Assembly (NCBI GenBank): GCA_016271365.2
Contig: JADMNL010000028.1
Coordinates: forward strand, 58,546,001 to 58,610,000
Direction: 5' to 3'
Origin: Neoceratodus forsteri
Taxonomy: Eukaryota > Chordata > Ceratodontiformes > Ceratodontidae
DNA: 64,000 nucleotides
Below the pieces are notes generated by a model. That model was not told where the DNA came from, did not search any database, and saw only the letters and a program-made list of their open reading frames with translations. Positions 22,620-32,449 of the stretch are shown here, in pieces; the stretch's first letter is position 1, and each line of letters opens with the position of its first letter. Made by a program: the position numbers and the translations under genes.

Positions 22620-23335
22620 ATGAAGGACAGGTTGGGGTGGAGGACAGTACTGATAAATGCCAGGAGCATGAGCAATAAAATGCCTGAGTTACAGGCTATG
22701 TTGGCTGAAGGATCAGCGGATGTGGCGGCAATTACAGAGACATGGGCCACTCAGAGAAATGATTGGGGCCTAAATTTGGAGGGCTATAGAATATTCAGGA
22801 AAGATAGGGGAGTGGGAAGAGGGGGAGGAGTTGCGCTGATAGTCAGAAATGATGTTGTGGTTAGTGGAGTGGAGGAGGCTGAAGGAGGAGTGGAGGCGAT
22901 TTGGGTAACCATGCAAACTATGGGAGGAAAAAAATAATTGAAATTAAGGGTGGTATACAGGCGTCCCTCAATTGAGGAGGCTTTGGAGGATAAACTGGTT
23001 GAGAACATCAAGGGTCATTGTGACCTCGGTAAGGGTAGGGTGGTGGTCAAGGGAGATTTTAATATGCCTGGGGTGGACTGGGACACCATGACATCCTCTG
23101 TAGCCAGGGAACAGCGACTGATGGATGTTTTTCAAGATGCTTTCCTGGTTCAACAAGTGGGGGAATACTAGAGAGGAGCGGATATTGGATGTTGTGCTAG
23201 CGGACAGTGATAAGATAAGAGGCCTGGAGGTGTGCAGTCCATTGGCTGGTGGTGACCATGCCACGGTCTGGTTTCTGTTGTATATAGGAGGTGAGGAAAT
23301 CGTACTAACACAGAAGTGGTAGACTTTAGGGGAGC
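22620..23335 (+). pseudogene. CR1-1 ORF2: AP endonuclease domain
   Basis: Endonuclease that nicks target DNA to prime reverse transcription. Visible blocks are LINARSMSNKMPEL (metal-binding Asn), AAITETWAT (Glu), GDFNMPGVDWD (Asp-x-Asn) near 23050, and GGDHATVWF (Asp-His pair) near 23250. The frame breaks at 22937 with an in-frame stop after GGKK, then again near 23171. All four catalytic blocks survive, so decay is recent or moderate. Confidence 0.85.
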
Positions 23336-24166
23336 AGTTTTCGTGGGCATGGGTAGGATTCTTAGAGAGAAGCTGGACAAGATTAGGTCGGACACGGATG
23401 CTGGAAGATTGTGGGAGATCATTAAAAAAAGGGGTACAGGAGGCTACTAAGTACTGTACAAAATTAAAAGTGAGCATGGTAGAACCAGTAAGCCATGCTG
23501 GTGGACTGGGAAGGTGCAGGAGGCAGTGAGGGATAAAGGCCGCTATAATATTTTAAACGCCTGAGGGGACAAGGATGAAGTAGTATGAAATAGCGGCCAG
23601 GAGAGTCACCAGAGTAGTAAGGGAGCCAAGGCAGGGATGGAGTAAAACCTGGCTAGGAATATACGGGGAGGATTCATAGATATATAAGAGAGAAGCAAAG
23701 AGAGGACGAGATTAATAGGATAAAATTATGGTGGATGGGCTCAGGAAGCAGGGGAACAGGCAGAGGTGCTTAATGGAGTACTTTGCCTCAATCTTTCAGA
23801 TGGGACTGGGGATCCCTGCAGGCTGATGGTAGGGATGAGTATTCAGCCAAGGTGAGAAGTCGGTCTGAGGCCAGTGGACGAAATGAGGCTAGGGTACAGT
23901 TAGGACCAGATTCAGAAGGGTGGGAGGTTGAGTGAGGGTGATAAATGGGGTAAGAAATCACAGTAGACAGGGTGAGGGCCCTTAGAAGTTAAAGACTGAT
24001 AGGCGGGACCATATGGGTTACACCCGAGGGTTGTTAATGAATTGCCGGAAGAGCTGGCAGCTCCATTGGTTGCACTCTTTAATATCTCTTTGCAGACAGG
24101 ATGGGTGCCCCAAGACCGGAGGGTGGCTTACGTAGTGCCTATTCATAAAAGGGGTCCAGAGAAGAG
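23336..24166 (+). pseudogene. CR1-1 ORF2: linker and start of RT, heavily decayed
   Basis: This links endonuclease and RT. No long frame survives, but phrases match CR1-2 in the region of its FNASLQTGRVPQDWRVAHLVPIHKGG segment: LFNISLQTGWVPQDRRVAYVVPIHK lies at about 24080-24150. Small deletions and stops are frequent. Confidence 0.65.
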
Positions 24167-24841
24167 ATGGGGAATTATAGACCTGTAAGTCTAACGTCTG
24201 TGGTGGGTAAAGTAATGGAGGGCTTTATCAAGGAGAGGATTGGGAGGCAGCTAGAATGGTTAGGACAACACGATGATAAACAGTATGGCTTTGTTCCGGG
24301 GAGATCGTGTCAGTCCAATCTTGTGGAGTTTTATGACTGGGTGACAGGGGCCTTGGATAGACACATGCCTGTGGACGTCCTATATCTAGATTTCAGCAAG
24401 GCGTTTGATTCAGTACCACACTATGGGCTATTAATAAAGCTGGGAGAGATGGGGGTGGGAGGGCAGGAGCTCAATTGGGTTGAAAATTGGCTCTCGGGGC
24501 GTTTACAGAGGGTAATGGTGGGTGGGACATTCTCTTCTCCTAGGAGGGTAATCAGTGGGGTCCCTCAGGGCTCGGTATTGGGGGCGCTATTGTTTAACGC
24601 TTATGTCTCGGATATAGGGAGAGGGGTTAGGAATAGGTTGAGTCTCTTTGCGGACAACTCAAAACTGGGAGCTCTGGTTGATTGTAAAGAAGCGAGGGAG
24701 GTGGTCCAGGGGGATCTGGATACTCTGGAGGGGTGGTCAAGGAGGTGGGGACTGAAATTTAATGCTAGGAAATGTAAGGTACTTCATTTGGGGGTAAATA
24801 ACCTGGGTCATGAATACATCCTTGGTGGGGTCACACTGTAA
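24167..24841 (+). pseudogene. CR1-1 ORF2: reverse transcriptase core
   Basis: A 224-codon open stretch covering the RT fingers and palm: GNYRPVSLTSVVGK, GFVPGRSCQSNLVEF, LYLDFSKAFDSVPH (motif A, first catalytic Asp), [17 protein letters not shown] (motif B) and SLFADNSKL (motif C). In motif C the second Asp of the usual FADD is Asn; the sister copy at 34666-35220 still has FADDCKL. This copy is therefore probably catalytically dead as well as frameshifted. Confidence 0.9.
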
Positions 24842-25500
24842 GTCACATTGGGAGAAAGGGATTTAGGGGTGGTGATAGATGTCAAAATGAATTAATTCTG
24901 AAAACTGTAGAAGAACTGCAGCCAAAGCGAACAGTGTACTGGGCTGCATAGCCAGGGGAATTACATCCAGAGGGAGGGAGGGAGGTGATCCTCCTTCTGT
25001 ATAATGCCTTGGTCAGGCCACAGCTCAAGTACTGTGTACAGTTCTGGAGACCTCATCTGAAGGAGGACATAGCACTGCTGGAGAGGGTTCAGAGGAGAGC
25101 GACCAGGATGATTTGGGGCATGGAGGGGAAGCCTTATGAGGAAAGACTAGGGGAGCTTGGGCTTTACTAACTGGAGGAGAGGAGGGATAGGGGAGATATG
25201 ATAGAGGTTTTCAAGTATGTAAAAGGAATAACCAGGAGTGTAACCAAGGAGCTCTTTAGGTTTAAGAAGGGGGGAACAACCAGGGGCCATGGGTGGAAGC
25301 TGGAGGGAGGAAACTACAGAGGGGAGCGTAGGAGACATTTTTTCACTGAGAGGGTGGTGGAACCGTGGAATGCGCTGCCTGGGAGAGGAGGGCACAGTGG
25401 AGGGATTCAAGAGGGGGTTGGATATGTACAAGGGGAAACTGAAACTAAAAAGGACCCTCTTGGGGGTTTGGGGGGGTGTGGTAAAGCAAGCAGTCATTAG
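24842..25500 (+). pseudogene. CR1-1 ORF2: C-terminal region
   Basis: Remnant after [40 protein letters not shown] lies at 25000-25110, and then a KYVKGI, GHGWKLEGG and VVEPWNALP series to about 25380. The same block order appears in CR1-2, CR1-4 and CR1-5, which is how those fragments were recognised. Stops occur at 24840 and 25170. Confidence 0.85.
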
Positions 25501-25618
25501 GTTGCTGGCTTTCGAGCAGACAAGACAGACCATTTGGCCTATTCTTCTGGCTTCTTTAGTATGTTAGTATGAGAAGGAGACAGCCTCAGAGGATCAAGAG
25601 GGAAGGAGGGGCAGCTTG

Positions 25619-25710
25619 TCTTGCTGCAAGAGATTCTCTCGAAGATGTACTGTTATGGTAAGTGCTTTCACAACTGTTCTATCTTCCTCGAGGATATCTC
25701 TTGCAGCAAG
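25619..25710 (-). repeat. DIRS copy B internal complementary region
   Basis: A near-palindrome: CTTGCTGCAAGAGATTCTCT (complementary to the left terminal edge near 19960-19985) faces CTCGAGGATATCTCTTGCAG (matching the right terminal edge near 32215-32235). Between them are TACTGTTATGGTAAGT and a short spacer. It is made of both element ends joined back to back, as required for the circular DIRS intermediate. Confidence 0.85.
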
Positions 25711-25779
25711 CCACAACTTTGGAATGAGTCCCAAGCAGTACTGACAGAGAGACAATGTGGGTGGCTGGAAACAACGGGC

Positions 25780-27080
25780 CTAAGAAAGGAGGCCTTGTAG
25801 CACAGCAAGACTGAAACCTGCCCTTCCTCTAGAGGCAATTTCCAAACTGTAGTGTTTAGTGAAGGTGTGGACAGTACTCCAGGTAACAGCAGCACAAATG
25901 TCTACAGCTGCAACATTTCTGAAACATGCAGCCAAAGTGGCCACACCTAGAGTTGAGTGGCCACGTACAGGACCAGGAAGCTCCTTACAGTACTTCCTGT
26001 AACAAAAGGTAATGAAGTTGGCCAACCATTTGGACAAGCACCGCTTTGAAACTGGAACGCCCTCTTTCCCAGGGGAGAAAGATATGAACAGCTGCGAGAA
26101 CCTTCTAATGTCCTTTATACAGTGAACATAATACCCAAGTATCCTATGTACATCTAAGGTATGAAGAAATGCTTTCCCAGGATTGGCATGCTCCAGAGAA
26201 TACACTGGTAGGTGGATGGATTAATTTAAAGTAAACTCAACACCACCTTAGGGGGAAACTTAGGATGAGTACGCTAAGACACCCTGTCTTTGTGGAAATT
26301 CTAATAAGGAGGTTCACATATGAGTACCTGAAGCTCGGAAATCCTCCAAGCAGAAGTAACAGCAACTAAAAATAACACTTTCCACGACAGAAAGCATAGC
26401 TCACAGGTCGCGGGCTGGCTCAGAGCCAAAGTAAGCTTCTCCAACATCAAATTTAGATACAAAGGAGGAGCTGGATTGCAGATAGGAGGCTCCAACTGTA
26501 GGATGCCTCGCAAAAACGTATGGGACACATTCAGCTGGGCCACCGTATGACCATCAATGGGCATGTGGAAGGCCAAAATGGCTGACAGGGGAACTTTAAT
26601 GGAAGAGTACTGCAGCCCGGCATCGAAGAAGGCGCGCAACTTCAACAGAACCTGACTCATTGGACAAGCGAAAGGATTCAGGTGATGGGAAGCAGCCCAC
26701 AGAGCAAAGTGTTTCCACTTCATGGAATAAGTGGCTCTGGTGGAGGGTTTTCTGGCGGCGACCAGGACATCAGCCACTTTCTGGGAAACTCCAAACCTTG
26801 CAATGGCTACGTCTTCAGGAACCATGCATGGAGACGAAGAGACCTGAAATCCGGATGAACTAAAGAGCCCTACTCCTGTGAGGGCAAGCCAGGGCACAGA
26901 GGCAGAGGTACAGGAGGTTCCATTGCCAGCTGCTGCAGTACTCGGAACCAGATCTGGTGAGACCAGAAAGGAGCCACAAGGATCAGACTGGCCCCATCCC
27001 ATCCGAAGCTTGATCAGAACCATCTGGATTAGGGGGAAGGCGTACAGGAACCTCTCTTCCAGAAGAGGGGCAAAGCGTCT
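25780..27080 (-). pseudogene. Tyrosine recombinase (DIRS copy B)
   Basis: Integrase of the DIRS element. The N-terminal SAM-like part reads VADVLVAARKPSTRATYSMKWKHF (about 26790-26720). The catalytic part has VTSAWRISELQ (first Arg) near 26360, then GHSTLGVATL near 25960, where the conserved H-x-x-R has become H-x-x-L, and FTKHYSLEI with the probable nucleophilic Tyr near 25860. A frame break lies between 26301 and 26205. Loss of the second Arg would abolish catalysis; copy A keeps it. Confidence 0.85.
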
Positions 27081-27082
27081 TG

Positions 27083-27473
27083 TCAGAAAACTCCAAGGCC
27101 TGGAGCAAGCGAACAGAAAAGTGGCAATTTTGTGTTGAGTGGGGACACAAAAAGGTCCAACTCTGGACGACCCCACCTGTCGAACATGTCTTCTACAACC
27201 GAGGTCAGTAGCTCCCTCTCATTCCTTCTGGATTGCGAGCTGTTGACACTGTCTGCCAGGGCATTTTGCATGCCTGGAACATGGGCAGCTGATACTTCTA
27301 GACAGTGTTCTAGAGTCCAGTACCAGACCCTCATCACTTCCCGACACGGAGGTAAAAATGAGCCCCCTTGTTTGTTGATGTAGTGGACTATATTGGTATT
27401 GTCCATCTGGACCAGCAGATGTCCCAGGGACAAACGGGTCTGGGAGGCCTGAAACGCATACAAGATGGCCCTC
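27083..27473 (-). pseudogene. DIRS copy B RNase H domain
   Basis: Reads LVQMDNTNIVHYINKQGG (Asp-containing motif) and HVPGMQNALAD (second Asp motif), followed by WGRPELDLFVSPLNTKLPLFCSL, a block characteristic of DIRS pol proteins. RNase H removes the RNA template during reverse transcription. The SINE-a insertion at 27488 separates it from RT. Confidence 0.8.
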
Positions 27474-27487
27474 ATCTCCAGGATGTT
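27474..27487 (+). repeat. Target-site duplication, left (SINE-a copy 4)
   Basis: ATCTCCAGGATGTT, repeated exactly at 28058-28071. The uninterrupted site in DIRS copy A (ATTTCCAGGATGTT, 9937-9950) is the empty counterpart. Confidence 0.95.
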
Positions 27488-28057
27488 TTCTTTTGTAGTT
27501 ATTACTTTTTCCTCCTACCGCCGGCTTGTATCTGGAGGGCATCCCCAGCCCCATCCCCGGGCGTCCACCAGTCGATGCTGACCTAGCCCCAGGGCTTACC
27601 CCCCCAGCGGGGTCGGCGAGGGGTCAAACTCCCCCACCGAGGATCGGATTAGGTGGCCAGCACCGTGGCTAGCCGGGGGCGGAGCCTGCGAGGCGCCCTC
27701 CGCCATCCTGCATGGCGGTATCCTTTTCTCCTGTTCTCCCAGGAGTCGGGACCGTGCCATGACATCAGTGTAGTGGAGCACGCACGCATCCGCACGCGCT
27801 CCCTCCAGACGTCAGGCCCAACTCCTCCTCTACTTGTGGTGCGGCGCCCCGTCCTCCAGCCTCCGCCGGGGTGCGGGCAAGCGCTGAACACCGAGAACCT
27901 CCCTCCCCAGAGAAGGAGAGCAGTCCATCAGACACTCAATCCTTCTCCTCTCCTGCCGACCCCCCGATGGCTCATGCTCGTTCCTGAACACGGGTCGCCA
28001 GCGTAGCGCGAGGTAAGGCACCAGCACCTCAGCCCTCAGCGTCACCGGGCCAGCTCA
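27488..28057 (-). mobile_element. SINE-a copy 4 (in DIRS copy B)
   Basis: A 570-bp SINE in minus orientation, bounded by perfect 14-bp duplications. The head, read from 28057 downwards, is TGAGCTGGCCCGGTGACGCT; the tail runs into a short A-rich region near 27500. Body blocks (GGATTGAGTGTC, GGACTGCTCTCCTTCTC) match copies 1-3. It interrupts the RT-RNase H coding region of DIRS copy B, while copy A has an empty site. Confidence 0.95.
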
Positions 28058-28071
28058 ATCTCCAGGATGTT
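28058..28071 (+). repeat. Target-site duplication, right (SINE-a copy 4)
   Basis: Second copy of ATCTCCAGGATGTT, followed directly by continuing DIRS sequence. Confidence 0.95.
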
Positions 28072-29265
28072 GATGTGAAAGGTAGCATCCACTGGGGACC
28101 ATGTCCTTTGAGTCTGATGGGGCCCCAGATGAGCCCCCGGCCCGACCCTGAACCATCTGTCGTGAGGATCTGCTATGGGGAAGGAAGGAAGGAGGAAGGG
28201 AACCCCTCTCAAAAGGTCGCCGGGGTCCATCCACCATTGCAGCACCTTTTTGACTGGAAAGGAGACTAGTACTGGCTGTTCAAGGTCATCGGTGCATTGA
28301 TCCCATTGGACCCTTAACATCCACTGGGGAATTCTCATGTGGAACTTGGCCAGAGGCACTGTAGCCATCAAGTAGGTTCTAGCCGTTACATACTATCGTA
28401 AAGCAGTTGAACCTGGGCCCTCAGACGGTCTGCTCTGTCCTGTGGCAGAAAGACAAGGCCCTGGGCCATGTCCAGAACTGCGCTAATGTACTGAAGGCAT
28501 TGCCTGTGAGTCAGGACTGACTCAGGCAGCCTAACCATAAGCTCAGCTCCCTGAACAGCTGAATGGTACGCTGCAAAGTCTGAAGCAACAGGTCCCTGGT
28601 AGGTGCCTTGAGCAACTAATCATCCAGGTAAGGGAAGACAGAGAAGCCCTCCCTCCCGAGGGCTGCCGCTACTACTGCCAGACATTGGGTAAAGACCTGG
28701 GGCACTGAGGACAAGCTGAAAGGTAAGGCCCGGAACTGGTAATGCTCTCCCTGGAAGTGGAACCTGAGGTACTGCTAGTGGGAGGCAACACCTTGATATG
28801 CAGGCATTTATTTATTTATTGAACATTTCGAGTTTACGACTTTTGAGTCAGAGACACATTTCCAAAGGTACCACGTCAGTAGACAAGTATATAACTGTTA
28901 GGTCAACATATACAGTTTGGGTACATAATATTTTACAGTAGATAAGCATTGGAACAAGAGACAGTCGCAGTCAAGATACAGATCTGACAGAGTCGAGTAC
29001 AATAGGTCAACGTATACAGTTTGGGTACAAATGTTTTACAGTATATACAGTACAGTTTTGCAGTAAATAAGCATTGGGACAAGGGTAAGTCGTAGCCAGG
29101 GCATAGAACTGACAGTGTGTCCTGCATATTCAAAGAACAGATCCAGTCTCCCTGATGTAGTATGGGCAATAGGCCCTGCAGGGTCACCGTTCTGAACATC
29201 TTGTACTGGATGTAGGAACTCAGATTCCTTAGGTCCAGAATGGGCCACAAGTCCCCTGTAGACAT
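28072..29265 (-). pseudogene. DIRS copy B reverse transcriptase
   Basis: DIRS RT in minus orientation, interrupted by a LINE tail at 28807-29115. Before the insertion it reads LWPILDLRNLSSYIQYKMF and TLQGLLPILHQGDWICSLN (29245-29120). After it come YQFRALPFSLSSVPQVFTQ and VFPYLDD (28700-28630), an intact Y-x-D-D-type catalytic box, with a stop directly after LDD. Copies A and B share this order. Broken by stops and the insertion. Confidence 0.85.
28807..29115 (-). mobile_element. Short LINE 3' tail with internal duplication
   Basis: Absent from DIRS copy A. Its low-coordinate end is a TATTTATTTATT run, that is, an AATAAATA tail in reverse complement, as in the L2-type copies. Two similar segments follow, 28902-28990 and 29007-29112, both containing ATACAGTTTGGGTACA and ATAAGCATTGG. 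This is a tandem duplication of about 100 bp in its 3' UTR. Confidence 0.65.
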
Positions 29266-29286
29266 GGAGACGAGAAAGAAGTGGGA

Positions 29287-31897
29287 CTAGAACCCCTTGT
29301 GTCTGTGATGCAACGGAACAGCTTCAATGGTTCTTTTCTGTGACAAAGTTTGAATTTCCCCCAGCAACACAGGGATGTGATCCAGAGGGTAAAGAGACAG
29401 AACTGGAGGACACTCTGTAGGCCACTCTAGCAGCTCCAGAGTGTGGCCATGTTCTATGATTTGTAACATCCAAGCATCTGTTATCTCCCGCCACTTGTCG
29501 AGGAGGAGGGAGAAATGACCCCCACCACCGCCTCCTAAAGACCTGGGGGGGGGGTCTGGTAAGGAGTCAGGCTGAGGAGGCACCAGCGGCTGGGGCTGCA
29601 CTACCTCCTCTGGGAGCTCTGGCCACTGTGGCGGGCAGGGTTGCAGCCGCTCTATGCTTGGCTTGGGGCCTGGTGCCTGGTTTAGGTTTGTGGTAGGCTC
29701 AACAAAACAGCACCTTCTGGGAACCTTTTGACTGAGTATTACAGAGGGAGAGAACCAACCGTAGGGCCCTGCCTGCGACCTGCAGGTTGGAAAGGATGTC
29801 TTGCACATCTGCCCCAAAGAGTTTACAGCCTCTGACGGGGGCATTTAAGATGGACTGTTGAATGTCCGTAGTGAAGCCAGACACCCGAAGCCAAGAATGA
29901 CACCTGAGACAAATGCCCACTGCGGCTGCTCTCATAGAAGCATTGACAGCATCACAGGCAGACCTTAAAAGCTGCCTGCCCACGTCTGACCCCACCTTAA
30001 GGGCCTCGAACAGCTCTTGCCTCTGGGTACCCTCTGGGAGAGCTGTAGCCTTGGCCTTTCTCCAGAGTGAATTTTGATACTTTACCATGTGGTCAATAAA
30101 ATTAAGAATCCTAACTGCCAGGGTGGCAGAGGCAAAAGTTATTTTGCCCATGAGATCCAGCTTTCTGGATTCCTTGTCCGGAGGAACAGAGCTAAGATGC
30201 TTGTGCCTCTTGGTCCTATCATGGGCCACATAAATGATCACCGAATCCAGCTGGGGCTGTTCCCCAAAGAAAGGTTTCCCTGAGGAGGCCTGGTATAATT
30301 TATGGGCCTTCCTGGACATGGCAGGGGTCATGTTCAGCCTTTACCAGGCAGCCATGGTGGCATACTCATAGGCAGCTATGAGAGAAGGTATTGTGACAGG
30401 AGGGGAGTCTGTTAAGTCCAGGTACCCCATAAGGTTCCTCCTGATGAAGTCCTGTACTTCTACTGCGAAGCCCATGGCAGTTTGGAGCTGCTTCATAATG
30501 GCTATGAAGGAAGGATCATCGGGAAGGACCTTGGGGTATAATTCGCTGCCCCCCCCCCGGAAAAAACAGCAGAGAAAGAGGGAGCAGGGCTAGCAATGCC
30601 ATCCTCATAAACCTCATCTTGCTTATCCTCATCCTCTGGCTGTAAATCAGGGTGGTACTCATCCTCGTTGCTATGGTTAGAAACAGGAACCGACAGTGTG
30701 TGAGAGCAGGGGGGAGTCAGATGCAGCGCTGTGGGAGGCAACGGCACAGGGCGAGGAACTGTAAGCCTGGAGTTGTAGGTCCTGGCACTGTCGACCCTGA
30801 CAGCGGGGCAAGATAGTACATGAAGTCCCAAAATGAGAGCAACACAGTCTAGACATCAATAACCAGCAGCGTCAGAGTGGGCTATAGCATCAGCAGTGGA
30901 AAACTGAGGGCCCGTAGGCGCCAGTGGTGCAGAATGCAGTGCTGGAGGGGGCAACTGAGGGGCCAGGGCTGACAAAATGAGCTGAGGTGTTGGCAGCGGG
31001 AGCCGAGGACCTGGCATCACCAGATTCGCCTGGGATGTAGACGGGAAAGACTAGGTCCCCATTGTGGAGGAAGCGGCCTGGGGTGGCAACGGGGGAGACT
31101 GCATTCCCAACATCGAAGTAGAGCCCGCAGAAGAGGAAGCGAATGTCGCTGGGGGAGATGGACCCACCGAAGACGACAGGCTGGTATTGGCCGAGGGCAG
31201 GCCAACAGAGAGGCTTGGTTGGAGGCCAGAAATAAGGGTGATGCAGGAGGAGGAGGAGGAGGAACCCCATCCGACAATGGTCCAACACCCGCCAGTGTCA
31301 GGTCGGTGGAGCTCCTTGACTGTGGGCCAGCGGAAAAAAAGAGCCCGGAACTGCAGGGGCCGAGAAGGCGGTGAGGGCGAGTGTAAGTCCAATGCCAAAA
31401 CGTCTTCACTCGAAAGGGACAGATGGGGAGAGGGAGCTGTAAACAGGGACCCTGCAGGGGAAAGGGTGTGAGCTGCAACAGAAGTCGACACCTGGGATGG
31501 TAACAATGCCACGGCCGCCAGCACCTTATGCAGTGACCGTGAGCAGGCCGGAGAGGAACGATCTCCATGCTTGTCCTTCTCCCCGCTGCTTGTGCTTCCT
31601 GGCCAACATGTCCTAGGCCTTCAAGGGCTGGGAGCCCGAGGAAAGGGCTGGGGAGACAGAGGAGCTTCTGGCCTGGAGCTCCTTTCCCATGGCTTTAACT
31701 TGCTGCTCCAGCAGGAATTTCTCGCGGTCCTTCTGGTGGTGTCTTCATGTGGCTTAGTTGAACCCAAGGCAGACCTTTTAGGCTTTCATGTCGTGGTTCA
31801 GGCCTAGACAGTGAATACAGGCAACGTGGCCATCCTTATCATAGATTTTCCTACCACACTCGCAGAAACAGAATAGTTTTATGGAACCAGTCGACAT
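29287..31897 (-). pseudogene. DIRS copy B gag
   Basis: Gag-like ORF1. It opens at 31897 with a cysteine/histidine module, CFCECGRKIYDKDGH then VACIHCLGLNH, resembling the C-x2-C...C-x2-C-L-G-x2-H module at the start of DIRS gag proteins. A stop follows after about 39 codons. A Gln/Lys-rich segment (HHQKDREKFLLEQQ) and a long Pro/Ser-rich region (31500-30500) come next. The best frame, 30331-29699, contains AHKLYQASSGKPFFGEQPQ and VGRQLLRSACDAVNASMRAAA. Gag would package the RNA into a cytoplasmic particle. Confidence 0.75.
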
Positions 31898-32089
31898 ACA
31901 AAGGTGAAACAGCGAATCAATTTAAAACAAAGTGATTTAACAAATTATGGGGGGGGGGGAGAATAGAAAAAATAAAGGAAAGCAAAGTTCTGGCAGTTGA
32001 CTGTAGCGGTGCATCTTCGAGGAGTCTGACATACACTGGTCGACCTGCGGGAGAAGAACTGAACTGAAGAGGGCATGGGGCCACCCACA

Positions 32090-32252
32090 TTTATACAGGA
32101 GTCGTGACATCGACTGAGGTCATCGTCATGGGTGGCCCCAGTAGACTGCTAACTAAAAAGTTTCTGTGTAGTCCTACTGCCTGACAGCTATAGTTCCAAA
32201 GGTGTAGCCTGCTACAAGAGATATCCTCGAAGACAATCTACACTTTACCCCC
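32090..32252 (-). repeat. DIRS copy B inverted terminal repeat, 5' side
   Basis: Inverted counterpart of 19934-20090. In reverse complement it reads TCTTCGAGGATATCTCTTGT, then TTTGGAACTATAGCTG and CAGTCTACTGGGGCCACCCA. Confidence 0.85.
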
Positions 32253-32449
32253 CTGGAATCGCGAACCCAGAAGTCAGCGTCCGCTACTTCCTGTTTCGGG
32301 ACTACATCTTGGTGGTGCCTCACGAGTGTTGGTGAGCACATGGCTGAGGTGATGCATGGGCAGAGGCAAATGTGCTTGCCTATATCTGCCGAGGGAGAGA
32401 GGCCACCCACTTTCGTCTAACAATCAGACAGCTGAAATACTGTTTGAAT

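Larger units (their letters stand above)
20252..25570 (+). mobile_element. CR1 LINE, nearly full length (CR1-1)
   Basis: A 5.3-kb CR1-clade retrotransposon inserted in DIRS copy B between GAGAAGGAG duplications. It has a 5' region shared with CR1-2 (57530-57760 minus), ORF1 with an SGNH esterase, ORF2 with AP endonuclease and RT, and a 3' end of two TTAGTATG octamers with no poly-A. The octamer end and lack of poly-A are CR1 hallmarks. Both ORFs contain several frameshifts and stops. Confidence 0.9.
19934..32252 (-). mobile_element. DIRS retroelement copy B (full outline)
   Basis: A minus-strand DIRS element with both inverted terminal repeats (32252-32090 and 20090-19934), gag (31897 to about 29290), RT and RNase H (about 29265-27083), tyrosine recombinase (about 27080-25780) and an internal complementary region (25619-25710). 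Later insertions are CR1-1 (20252-25570), SINE-a (27488-28057) and a LINE tail (28807-29115). Removing them leaves about 6.1 kb, normal for the family. Every frame has stops or shifts. DIRS elements leave no target duplication, and none was found. Confidence 0.9.
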
